DNA from: DASSHC01 sp035693105
GTDB taxonomy: Bacteria > Chloroflexota > Chloroflexia > Thermomicrobiales > Thermomicrobiaceae
Length of the DNA: 6,100 nucleotides
Assembly (NCBI GenBank): GCA_035693105.1
Contig: DASSHC010000017.1
Coordinates: 1-6,100 of the forward strand
Direction: 5' to 3'
The position numbers were made by a program, and so were the translations under genes. The notes beneath the pieces are model-generated. The model was not told the origin of the DNA. It was given only the letters and a program-made list of their open reading frames with translations, and searched no databases. The number at the start of each line of letters is the position of its first letter. Within the stretch, counting starts at the first letter, position 1. This document shows positions 1-5,884 of the stretch, one piece after another.

Positions 1-95
1 AATTGCCGCATGGCTGGGCGATAGATATTGACCCCGCCTCGTCGCTCTAGCTACACCAGGCTACGTGAGATTACCCACGCTTTTCTTCGCTGCGC

Positions 96-104
96 TGGTA
101 TACA
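96..104 (+). promoter_or_regulatory. possible extended -10 promoter for the CaCA exchanger gene
   Basis: The string TGGTATACA gives a TG dinucleotide one base before the hexamer TATACA (4 of 6 to TATAAT), the extended -10 pattern. It would start transcription near position 111 and leave a leader of about 50 bases before the ATG at 160. No good -35 sits 16-18 bases upstream, which extended -10 promoters can tolerate. The remainder of 1-95 shows nothing convincing. Two frames reach stops at 22-24 and 29-31 and could be the tail of an upstream gene, but too little is present to say. Confidence 0.28.
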
Positions 105-149
105 CTGTGCGCGCCAGACATCGCGAGCGAGTCTGAAGCGAGATTGTGT

Positions 150-154
150 GGAGG
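150..154 (+). promoter_or_regulatory. ribosome binding site that fixes the CaCA start
   Basis: GGAGG lies 5 bases before the ATG at 160 (GGAGGTGG continues to 157). It is the only strong Shine-Dalgarno match near the start of this reading frame. It argues against the longer frame that opens at a TTG at 28, whose extra 44 residues are Arg/Cys-rich and unlike a membrane-protein N-terminus. Confidence 0.75.
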
Positions 155-159
155 TGGTT

Positions 160-1344
160 ATGGCTACTACACGCAAGTGGCTCGGCGTCATCATCGCCGC
201 GCTCATCACACTGCCGGGGCTTGCGCTGCGGCTCGGCCTCTATCACACCTCGCCCGCTGCCGAGGCGGTCATCTACGGCGTCGCGATCATTGGCGCGGCC
301 TTCATGCTCTCCTGGGCGGCGGAGGTCTTTCAGCTTGATGTCTCGCAGGGGCTGGCGCTGGCGATGCTCGCCCTGATCGCGATCCTGCCGGAGTATGTCG
401 TGGACGCCACCTTCGCCTGGAAGGCGGCCCACGATCCGGCGCAGGCGGCGCTGGCCATCGCCAACATGACCGGGGCCAACCGCATCCTGATCGGCATTGC
501 CTGGCCGCTGGTGGTGTTTATCGGCTGGGCGCGCTGGCGGCAACGGCGCGTGGAGCTCGAACCAGGCCATGGCCTGGAGCTTGTCGTTCTCCTGGTGGCG
601 ACTGTCTACGCCGTCATCATTCCGCTCAAGCACTCGATCTCGCTGATCGACATGGTCGTATTGGGCGCCATCTTCGCCTTCTACATTTGGCGACTCTCCA
701 GGCTCCCGGCTGAACCGCCGCACTTGATCGGGCCGGCCGAGACGATCGGCGGGCTACCCACAGTCCCGCGCCGGATCGTGACCGCCGCGCTCGCGCTCGG
801 AGCCGCGGTGGCGATCCTGGCGGTTGCCGAGCCGTTCGCCGAGGCGCTGATTCACACGGGCACCGAGTTCGGCATCGACGAGTTTCTCCTGGTCCAATGG
901 CTGGCGCCGCTCGCCTCGGAAGCGCCCGAGTTCGTGGTCGTCAGCATCTTCGCCTGGCGTGGCGCCAGCGGCGCGGCGATGGGAACGCTCGTCTCCTCCA
1001 AGATCAACCAGTGGACCCTGCTGGTCGGAATGCTCCCGCTGGTCTACGGGATCTCCCTCGGAGCGGCCAGCCCCTTGCCACTCGGCGGGCGCCAGCAGCA
1101 CGAGCTCTACCTGACGGTAGCGCAGACGTTCTTCGCGGTAGCGCTCATGCTCGACCTGCGCCTACACTGGTACGGCGCCGCGATGTTATTCGGGCTCTTC
1201 GTCGCCGGGTTTGTCTGGCCGGATCACCACATGGCTCTGGCTGGCGTCTATGTTGCCCTGGCCGTGGTGGCGGTTGTCGTCCAGCGACAGGGGATTCGCG
1301 AGGCGCTACGCCACGTCCGCGGGATGTTCGGCCAAGTCACGTAG
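160..1344 (+). CDS. CaCA-superfamily cation exchanger (sodium/calcium exchanger-type integral membrane protein)
   Basis: The 394-aa product is a polytopic inner-membrane protein with about 10 hydrophobic segments. It is arranged as two homologous halves joined by a hydrophilic linker (about 181-204), as in the CaCA (Na+/Ca2+ exchanger, PF01699) fold. The alpha-1 signature is seen as LPEYVVD (76-82) followed by ANMTGANR (101-108). The alpha-2 signature is SEAPEFVVVS (253-262) followed by GTLVSSKINQWT (275-286). The two acidic residues expected to bind the cation are present as E78 and E257. The family exchanges Ca2+ or other cations against Na+ or H+, and the exact substrate here cannot be read from sequence. 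Odd points: the alpha-1 GSN motif reads GAN, and in alpha-2 the equivalent position reads SSK, placing Lys281 near a usual ion ligand. Proteins of this type are often labelled sodium:proton exchanger. The start at 160 is chosen for its GGAGG. The gene stands alone on the + strand and converges on its right-hand neighbour. Confidence 0.85.
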   Translation: MATTRKWLGVIIAALITLPGLALRLGLYHTSPAAEAVIYGVAIIGAAFMLSWAAEVFQLDVSQGLALAMLALIAILPEYVVDATFAWKAAHDPAQAALAIANMTGANRILIGIAWPLVVFIGWARWRQRRVELEPGHGLELVVLLVATVYAVIIPLKHSISLIDMVVLGAIFAFYIWRLSRLPAEPPHLIGPAETIGGLPTVPRRIVTAALALGAAVAILAVAEPFAEALIHTGTEFGIDEFLLVQWLAPLASEAPEFVVVSIFAWRGASGAAMGTLVSSKINQWTLLVGMLPLVYGISLGAASPLPLGGRQQHELYLTVAQTFFAVALMLDLRLHWYGAAMLFGLFVAGFVWPDHHMALAGVYVALAVVAVVVQRQGIREALRHVRGMFGQVT

Positions 1345-1384
1345 GCCGCGACGCAGCGCCGGTGCGAGCCCCAGGACGCACCGT

Positions 1385-1431
1385 TAGCGATCGCCATGCA
1401 GTTCACAGCGAGCGTGAGCGTGCGATCGCTA
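1385..1431. terminator. 10-bp perfect inverted repeat between convergent genes, possible bidirectional terminator
   Basis: TAGCGATCGC (1385-1394) is matched by its exact reverse complement GCGATCGCTA (1422-1431), leaving a 27-base spacer. Inside the spacer a second small stem can form: GTTCAC (1401-1406) with GTGAGC (1414-1419), including one G-T pair. The right arm overlaps the TAG stop (1431-1429) of the leftward gene, and the rightward gene ends 40 bases before the left arm. The position between two converging stops suggests transcription termination in both directions. No T-tract follows on either strand, so this would not be a classic intrinsic terminator. A protein-binding dyad is the alternative. 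Confidence 0.4.
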
Positions 1432-2541
1432 GTGGTCCGCGCTCTGAGCGCGTGTCTCGGCGGAGATCCGCTGACGATGGCGCAGGATCCGTCCGGTCCG
1501 TGCCAGCCCGAAGCCCCAGGTGAGCGCGACGAAGCCGAGGAGAAGGTTGCAGATGGTGAGGATCGAGGTCTTGGCGAGTGAGAACGCGGTCACGCTGCTC
1601 GCGCTGGCAAAGCCGCGGAGCGCGACTACGAGGACCGCCTCGGTCGATCCGATGCCGCCGGGAGTGAGCGGCACCACGTTCACGACCGAACTCGACGCGA
1701 CGACCAGGAGTATCGTATGGGCGGTAACCGGGATGCCGAACGCGGCCATGAAGGTGGCGGTATAGCCCAGGCGGCAGCCGTACGACGCGAACTCTGGCAG
1801 TGCGACCCGCGTCAGATAGCGGCGGGGTGTCCGCAGGATAGCCCCGCCGGTCACAATTTGCCGCCAGAAGGACTGAAGCCGGCCGCGTAGCCAGCGGGCG
1901 AGGACGAGAAGGACTACCAGCGTCAACGCCGCGGCGATACCCAGCGCCTCCGGGTTGGCAGTCAGCGTCGCCACGAAACGACCCAGATTCTCGCTGATGG
2001 TCCGCACCACGTCCGGGTCGCTGACGACGAGTACGACCCAGGGAGCCACGGCGAGGAGCGAGAAGAACAGCCCCTGAACCACGGCGGCCGCGAGCAGCGA
2101 GGCGATGCTCGCCCCGCGGATGCCGATCCGGTAGAGGCCGATCATCACCCAGGTTCCGGCGTTCGCCGGAGTCACCGCATTGATGCCGACTCCGCCCTGG
2201 TAGGCTCCGAGGACGATGCGGAAAGGGACTGGTGACTCGGGGAAGGCGGCGCGCAGCACGCCGCGCCAGGCGATCGCGGTCAGGAGCGACTCCATCGCCT
2301 TGAGCGCGCAGGCCAGGGCGATGTAGCGCGGCGGGATGTGGCGAATGTCGTTCGCCACGCGCACCATCCAGCGGATTGGATTCGCGCCGAGGAGATGGGC
2401 CCCCAGGATGGCGATCAGCGCCAGCGCGAGCAGCAGGCCCAGCTTGCGCCTCGCGCGCCAGCGCCCTGGCCGGCGGGGCTTGCCGGCGGCCGCCGCTCCC
2501 GCTGGTGTGGCTTCCCGGTTCTCGGTTGCGTCACTCGGCAT
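1429..2541 (-). CDS. YbhN/AglD-type flippase-like membrane protein (lysylphosphatidylglycerol synthase TM region family)
   Basis: The 370-aa integral membrane protein begins with a basic, Ala/Pro-rich cytoplasmic N-terminus (1-35). About seven or eight hydrophobic segments follow, for example near 36-52, 145-173, 200-217, 275-292 and 326-346. The recognisable motif is PLTPGGIGSTEA (291-302), the hallmark of the PF03706/UPF0104 family. A weaker echo, NAVTPANAG (121-129), sits in the first half and suggests an internal repeat. The family is the membrane half of MprF, which flips aminoacylated phosphatidylglycerol, and also includes stand-alone YbhN-like proteins thought to handle lipid or polyprenyl-linked substrates. 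This protein lacks the C-terminal aminoacyl-transferase domain of MprF, so only a transport-like role is supported and the substrate is unknown. The start ATG (2541-2539) has GGAGG (plus-strand 2552-2556) 10 bases upstream. It lies 84 bases downstream of the antiporter gene on the same strand and may share its transcript. Confidence 0.8.
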   Translation of the reverse strand: MPSDATENREATPAGAAAAGKPRRPGRWRARRKLGLLLALALIAILGAHLLGANPIRWMVRVANDIRHIPPRYIALACALKAMESLLTAIAWRGVLRAAFPESPVPFRIVLGAYQGGVGINAVTPANAGTWVMIGLYRIGIRGASIASLLAAAVVQGLFFSLLAVAPWVVLVVSDPDVVRTISENLGRFVATLTANPEALGIAAALTLVVLLVLARWLRGRLQSFWRQIVTGGAILRTPRRYLTRVALPEFASYGCRLGYTATFMAAFGIPVTAHTILLVVASSSVVNVVPLTPGGIGSTEAVLVVALRGFASASSVTAFSLAKTSILTICNLLLGFVALTWGFGLARTGRILRHRQRISAETRAQSADH

Positions 2542-2570
2542 CGGTCGGCAACCTCCAGGAGACGGGCGTC

Positions 2571-2596
2571 GGGCACGGCTCGAGCGGCCAGTGCCC
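2571..2596 (-). terminator. GC-rich hairpin between the antiporter and flippase-like genes
   Basis: GGGCAC (2571-2576) pairs with GTGCCC (2591-2596), continued inward by GGC (2577-2579) with GCC (2587-2589) past a single unpaired A. The stem is 9 bp with a 7-base loop. It sits 30 bases after the antiporter stop and 15 bases before the Shine-Dalgarno of the next gene. There is no T-tract on the minus strand, so it may attenuate or process a shared transcript rather than end it. Confidence 0.35.
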
Positions 2597-2625
2597 TTGC
2601 AGCCGAAGGTCCAGCGGGGATTGTC

Positions 2626-4314
2626 TCACGTGTCTTTCTCTGCGTGCGGCGCCGGCAGCCATGAATTGAGCAAGGCATATCCCACCAGTCCGGCGACGAT
2701 CGAGCCGGCCAAGATGCCGACACGGGCGGCATCGGAGAGTGGGTCTGAGTCGAAGGCAAGCTCGGTGATGAAGAGCGACATGGTGAAGCCGATCCCGCCC
2801 AACCAGGCCACGGCGAAGATCTGCCGCCAGGTAATCGGGGACGGCAATACCGTCGCGCCGCTCTTCACGGCGAGCCAGGAGACGAGCGTGATGCCAATGG
2901 GCTTGCCGACGATCAATCCGGCGATCACGCCCCAGGTCACCGGGCTGGTGAATGCCGCGCCCAGGCCGTGGATCAGCGGGATGCCCGCGTTGGCGAAGGC
3001 AAAGAGTGGCAGGATCGCGAAGGCGACCCAGGGGTTGAGCTGGTGCTGAAAGTGGGTCATGGGCGATTCCGCGCCCTCGGTGAGGTGCTCCAGGGCATGC
3101 GTCACCTGCTGCTGCTCCTCGTTGCTGAGGACCGTTCCGGACGTGGTACCCGCCCGCTCGAACTCGTCCAGCAGGTGCCGGCCGTGACGGAGAAACTCAC
3201 GGGGGTTGACCCAGGATCGGGCCGGTACGGTCATCGCGACCAGCACTCCGGCGAGCGTGCCATGGACGCCGGAGGCGAAGATCGCCAGCCAAACGCCGAC
3301 ACCGAGCACCGCGTAGACCGGCCAGCGGCGAAAGCCGGCACGATTCGCCAGGATGAGCGCTCCCATCAGCACGGCAGCGGCGCCGAGCGCGGGCCAGGAG
3401 ATCGAGTCGGTGTAGAAGACGGCGATGACCAGCACGGCTAAAATGTCGTCGACGATGGTGGACGCGGTCAGGAATACGACCAGCACCGGGCTGACGCGTG
3501 CAGCGAACAAACTGATGACCCCGAGCGAAAACGCCGTGTCGGTTCCCATCGGGATGCCCCAACCGTGCGCGCCGCTCCCGCCGAGGTTGAGAACGGCGAA
3601 GACCAGGGCCGGTACGGCGCCGCCCCCGATCGCAGCGGCGATGGGGAACGCGGCCTGGCGCGGCGAACTCAGCTCGCCCACCAGTATCTCACGCTTGATC
3701 TCGAGACCGACGATGAAGAAGAACAGCGACATGAGGCCATCGTTGACCCAGAGACGGAGCGTCTGACTGATCCCATAGCCGCCGACCCGCAGGGTCAAGT
3801 CGGTGGCCCAGAACCGGGAGTAGGCATCGGACCAGGGTGAGTTGGCCAGCACCAGCGCCAGCGCGGTGCCGAGCAGCAGGAGGCCGATGCCGGAGACGCT
3901 GGTGCGGACGAAGCTCTGCAGCGGAGTCAACGCCAGCGCCAGCGTCAGTTCCTGAGATGTCCCGGAGATGTCGACCGCGCGCCGCGGCGACGCCTCGAAC
4001 TCCGGCAGCAACTCGTTCCAGTGGCGTCGCTCCTCGGAGTCCTGCCAGCGGTGCAGCGCGCGCAGGTTATCAAAGCGAAAGACGACCCGATAGCGGTTGC
4101 TGTTGCCGAGCCCGCGAAAGGTCCGCGTACCGACGTAACCGGGGAACCGCGAAGCCGCCTGGGTGACACCGCTCAGGAACTCCTGGAACTGCGGCTCCCG
4201 GTCGGGGCGCACGAAGTAGGTGACGCTGATCGTGACCGCCGCGTCACCCGAGTCGCCTTCTTCCTCGGTCTCCTCGGCCGTTTCCTCGGGCTCGAGCTCC
4301 GGCGGCGTTTCCAT
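2626..4314 (-). CDS. nhaA: Na+/H+ antiporter NhaA with N-terminal ABM-like domain (fusion protein)
   Basis: The 562-aa product has three parts. Residues 1-25 are strongly acidic (Glu/Asp/Thr rich). Residues about 26-110 resemble the dimeric ferredoxin-like fold of antibiotic-biosynthesis-monooxygenase (ABM) proteins, including SRFPGYVGTRTFRG (55-68), RYRVVFRFDN (74-83), a Trp/Glu helix and HWNELLPEF (98-106). Residues about 130-552 are a full NhaA: LFFFIVGLEIKRE (197-209), MGTDTAFSLG (256-265) with D259 matching E. coli D133, IVDDILAV (287-294) with D289/D290 matching D163/D164, and GKPIGI (470-475) with K471 matching K300. All key transport residues are therefore retained. A hydrophilic insert near 370-425 is typical of longer NhaA types. 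NhaA exports one Na+ (or Li+) for two H+ across the inner membrane, protecting against salt and alkali. The role of the ABM part is unknown: sensing or dimerisation is possible, and enzyme activity is not shown. The start at 4314 follows GGGAAGG. Opening at 4458 would add 48 residues running through two strong DNA hairpins and is unlikely. Confidence 0.9.
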   Translation of the reverse strand: METPPELEPEETAEETEEEGDSGDAAVTISVTYFVRPDREPQFQEFLSGVTQAASRFPGYVGTRTFRGLGNSNRYRVVFRFDNLRALHRWQDSEERRHWNELLPEFEASPRRAVDISGTSQELTLALALTPLQSFVRTSVSGIGLLLLGTALALVLANSPWSDAYSRFWATDLTLRVGGYGISQTLRLWVNDGLMSLFFFIVGLEIKREILVGELSSPRQAAFPIAAAIGGGAVPALVFAVLNLGGSGAHGWGIPMGTDTAFSLGVISLFAARVSPVLVVFLTASTIVDDILAVLVIAVFYTDSISWPALGAAAVLMGALILANRAGFRRWPVYAVLGVGVWLAIFASGVHGTLAGVLVAMTVPARSWVNPREFLRHGRHLLDEFERAGTTSGTVLSNEEQQQVTHALEHLTEGAESPMTHFQHQLNPWVAFAILPLFAFANAGIPLIHGLGAAFTSPVTWGVIAGLIVGKPIGITLVSWLAVKSGATVLPSPITWRQIFAVAWLGGIGFTMSLFITELAFDSDPLSDAARVGILAGSIVAGLVGYALLNSWLPAPHAEKDT

Positions 4315-4322
4315 CCGGCGAA

Positions 4323-4329
4323 CCTTCCC
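4323..4329 (-). promoter_or_regulatory. ribosome binding site supporting the antiporter start at 4314
   Basis: Read on the minus strand this is GGGAAGG, 8 bases before the ATG at 4314-4312. It is imperfect against AAGGAGG but is the best match in the leader. The residues downstream of it (METPPELEPEE) lead directly into the acidic segment before the ABM-like domain. Confidence 0.5.
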
Positions 4330-4349
4330 GCTGCATTCCCACCGCAACG

Positions 4350-4376
4350 CCGCCCACCCCGGCGCAGGGGTGGCGG
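4350..4376 (-). promoter_or_regulatory. strong leader hairpin upstream of nhaA
   Basis: CCACCCC (4354-4360) pairs perfectly with GGGGTGG (4367-4373) around a 6-base loop. The stem continues past a bulged C at 4353 with 4350-4352 against 4374-4376, giving 10 GC-rich pairs. It ends 35 bases before the nhaA start codon, just upstream of the Shine-Dalgarno. It could influence translation or mRNA stability, or be the base of an attenuator. No T-run follows. Confidence 0.4.
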
Positions 4377-4415
4377 TACTCCAAAAGCAGGATTCCAACC
4401 ACACCGTGTCTCGTG

Positions 4416-4438
4416 CGCGGCCGTGACGACCGGCCGCG
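4416..4438 (-). terminator. 8-bp perfect hairpin between the UPF0158 gene and nhaA
   Basis: CGCGGCCG (4416-4423) and CGGCCGCG (4431-4438) are exact reverse complements around the 7-base loop TGACGAC. It lies 33 bases downstream of the TAA stop of the UPF0158 gene and about 100 bases upstream of the nhaA start. The position suits a terminator for the upstream gene or an attenuator for nhaA. It lacks the T-tract of an intrinsic terminator. Confidence 0.4.
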
Positions 4439-4471
4439 GCGCCGATGTCGCCTGACACCGGGCCAGCGGTA

Positions 4472-5044
4472 TTACTGGGGGTCGGGCGAGGCGGGGCCGG
4501 TCGAGAAGATCGGCTCGATGCCTTCGGAGCGCAGCCATTCTATGACCCGCGCACGGGTTTGTGCGTTCTGGAAGGTGTGCCAACGCTCCCGTTCGCCGGG
4601 GGCGTCCCGCGGGGCGTCGCGACAGCGGCGGAAGGCTCCGCGGCCCTCGATCGCCCTGGCGAGTTGCTCCCGCAAGGGCTCGTCTGGCACGTTCTCGATG
4701 AACTCGTCCGTGTCGAGATACGCGGTACGGGTATCGGTCTGGGGTACCCTGATGAAGCGGTGGCCGAAGCCGCGGTCGACCTGTACGGCGTCGAGCAGCA
4801 TGTCTTTTTGCCAGTCCGGCAAGGCGCGTGATTTGACAATCTCCGCCAGGTCGACCGCGTCACGTTCCGCATCGACGCCGAGCTCCGTGCAGATCGCCTG
4901 CAGCTCGAAGCACATCTCATAATCGACCCAGACCAGGGGGCCCGTCTCACGGTCCAGGAACCAGTCCATGTCCGGCGAGTGATCCTCGAATGCAGAATCG
5001 AGATCGAAAAGGCTGATGGCTACGTGGCGCGTGTGCCTCGGCAC
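4472..5044 (-). CDS. UPF0158 family protein, function unknown
   Basis: The predicted 190-aa soluble protein matches the UPF0158 (PF03682) pattern. It has an early segment AISLFDLDSAFE (9-20), the FLDRETGPLVWV motif (29-40), a middle acidic/hydrophobic region with DEFIENVPDEPLREQLARAI (113-132), GRGAFRRCRD (134-143), and a C-terminal ERWHTF...VIEWLRSEGIEPIF block (153-180). No membrane segment or signal peptide is seen. No biochemical role is known for the family, and I assign none. The start is uncertain. GTG at 5044 is chosen because family-like sequence begins a few residues later, but its Shine-Dalgarno is weak (GGGCAG just before). An ATG at residue 26 would cut into the conserved N-terminal segment. 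The open frame continues to 5308, but that extension overlaps the upstream gene and looks non-coding. The gene follows the DUF4177-like gene after 131 bases on the same strand. Confidence 0.8.
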   Translation of the reverse strand: MPRHTRHVAISLFDLDSAFEDHSPDMDWFLDRETGPLVWVDYEMCFELQAICTELGVDAERDAVDLAEIVKSRALPDWQKDMLLDAVQVDRGFGHRFIRVPQTDTRTAYLDTDEFIENVPDEPLREQLARAIEGRGAFRRCRDAPRDAPGERERWHTFQNAQTRARVIEWLRSEGIEPIFSTGPASPDPQ

Positions 5045-5150
5045 CTGCCCGTCGGACTGTACCCTGGAGGCCTCCCGCCCGCACGCCGGCACGAGGTCGC
5101 ATGCGACTCCGGCTTCCGTCACTCCGCCAACGATCGCGTTATCGGTTCCC

Positions 5151-5173
5151 GCATCGTGCGAACCACGCGATGC
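5151..5173 (-). terminator. hairpin just after the DUF4177-like gene
   Basis: GCATCG (5151-5156) pairs with CGATGC (5168-5173), and two further inner pairs (TG with CA) form after a 2-base bulge. On the minus strand it starts 3 bases after the TGA stop (5178-5176). The location fits 3'-end formation or mRNA protection. A T-tract is absent, so intrinsic termination is not established. The rest of the 5045-5150 gap holds a short palindrome GGAGGCCTCC (5066-5075) and nothing else I can name. Confidence 0.33.
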
Positions 5174-5175
5174 AA

Positions 5176-5589
5176 TCATACGGGCTTGTTTGTGTTGCGC
5201 TTGAAATACATGAAGGGAAACCAGAGTCCGGCCGGCTCCCAGCCTAGCTCGGTCATCGTCTGCAAGACGCCTTGGCGATCGATATTCACCCGGCGAGCGT
5301 ATTCCCACTGCGTCGCGTCTTCACGCCGCGTCGGTCGCCTGCAGTTGAGCGCCAAGATGCCGACATCCACCAGCTCCCAGCCCTGCAGACCGGCGACCCG
5401 CAACACGTCCATCTCGTCGAAGGCCGACGCGCGGAAGGAGCGCCAGTCCCAGCCCGAGTCCCCGGCCTTCTCGTCAATCCCGAACGAGGGCTCCTTCTTG
5501 GCGTCGACATCGCGGGCTCGCTGGGCATTCGCTCCATGACGCTGCGTTGCGGCGACGTCCCCATTGCGTTCCTGATTGGTGGATTCCAT
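5176..5589 (-). CDS. 137-aa protein with duplicated DUF4177-like half
   Basis: The hydrophilic protein has a charged, probably disordered N-terminus (1-45: Gln, Arg, Asp, Lys rich). Two similar halves follow. Half A runs from WDWR (47-50) through VLRVAGLQGWELVDVG (62-77) to CRRP (83-86). Half B runs from WEYARR (95-100) through VLQTMTELGWEPAGLW (108-123) to YFKR (128-131). Both follow the W-x-[YW]-x ... VL ... G-W-E ... [RK]-R layout seen in DUF4177-type small proteins, whose role is unknown. Assignment to that family is by motif look, so moderate. No signal peptide or membrane span is visible. The start ATG (5589-5587) is preceded by GAGGGG with a 5-base gap. The same frame stays open to 6060, but upstream sequence there is Pro/Ser/Arg-rich antisense noise to the divergent gene. 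It is the first of four leftward genes and is divergent from the GlsB-like gene. Confidence 0.65.
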   Translation of the reverse strand: MESTNQERNGDVAATQRHGANAQRARDVDAKKEPSFGIDEKAGDSGWDWRSFRASAFDEMDVLRVAGLQGWELVDVGILALNCRRPTRREDATQWEYARRVNIDRQGVLQTMTELGWEPAGLWFPFMYFKRNTNKPV

Positions 5590-5884
5590 TACTACCCCTC
5601 GTGCTTGCTCACGGCGCCAGTTGCCCGAGCCCGAGTCGCCCACGGGCCGCTCGGGTCGCGGCATCCAGGGGGAGCACGGTTTATGCCAACTTTGGAGCCA
5701 ATGCCGTGCGTGCCATACGCGCGGCACACGACCGAGTCCGGGGCAAGAACGGTTCAACCTGATGCTGGAACACGGGCTGCGATTGGGTTGCCAACTTGTT
5801 GGCAGGCTCGTGCGCGATGCCTTCACGTTGGATCGAATCGGTGGCGTTCGGACTGGAACGTGACGTAACTCAGGGGAGCGGTGG
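5590..5884. promoter_or_regulatory. 295-base divergent intergenic region with two related dyads
   Basis: This region separates the leftward 137-aa gene from the rightward GlsB-like gene, so it should hold both promoters, but I cannot identify convincing -35/-10 pairs on either strand. It contains two related palindromes, CCAACTTTGG (5686-5695) and GCCAACTTGTTGGC (5790-5803), about 105 bases apart and sharing GCCAACTT. It also contains smaller GC hairpins at 5630-5655 (CCCGAG/CTCGGG) and 5710-5727 (GTGCC/GGCAC). The paired dyads could be operators. No protein-coding gene is supported here, because the open frames in it are compositional. Confidence 0.35.
5873..5878 (+). promoter_or_regulatory. 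ribosome binding site for the GlsB-like gene
   Basis: GGGGAG stands 6 bases before the ATG at 5885, a good match in strength and spacing. It supports the start of the partial gene at the right edge. Confidence 0.6.

Noticed and set aside
28..57. TTGACC (28-33) as a -35 box
   Set aside because: The bases 16-18 downstream (CTACAC/TACACC) make a poor -10, so the pairing is not convincing.
28..159. N-terminal extension of the CaCA gene from a TTG at 28
   Set aside because: The extra residues are Arg/Cys-rich and unlike the family. A strong GGAGG sits at 150-154 before the ATG at 160, and a possible -10 lies inside the extension.
61..723. Leftward 220-aa open frame opposite the CaCA gene
   Set aside because: Its Asp/Arg/Gln/His-rich composition is typical of the antisense of GC-rich membrane-protein genes, with no recognisable motif.
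4315..4458. 48-residue N-terminal extension of the NhaA fusion
   Set aside because: It runs through two strong hairpins, has no family-like content, and the ATG at 4314 has a reasonable ribosome site.
5801..5814. Sigma-54-like GG/GC element before the GlsB-like gene
   Set aside because: The spacing to the GC element is off by one and the flanking consensus is poor.
5272..5868. Rightward 198-aa open frame across the 137-aa gene and the divergent region
   Set aside because: It overlaps a better-supported gene on the opposite strand, has no family resemblance and no ribosome site of note.
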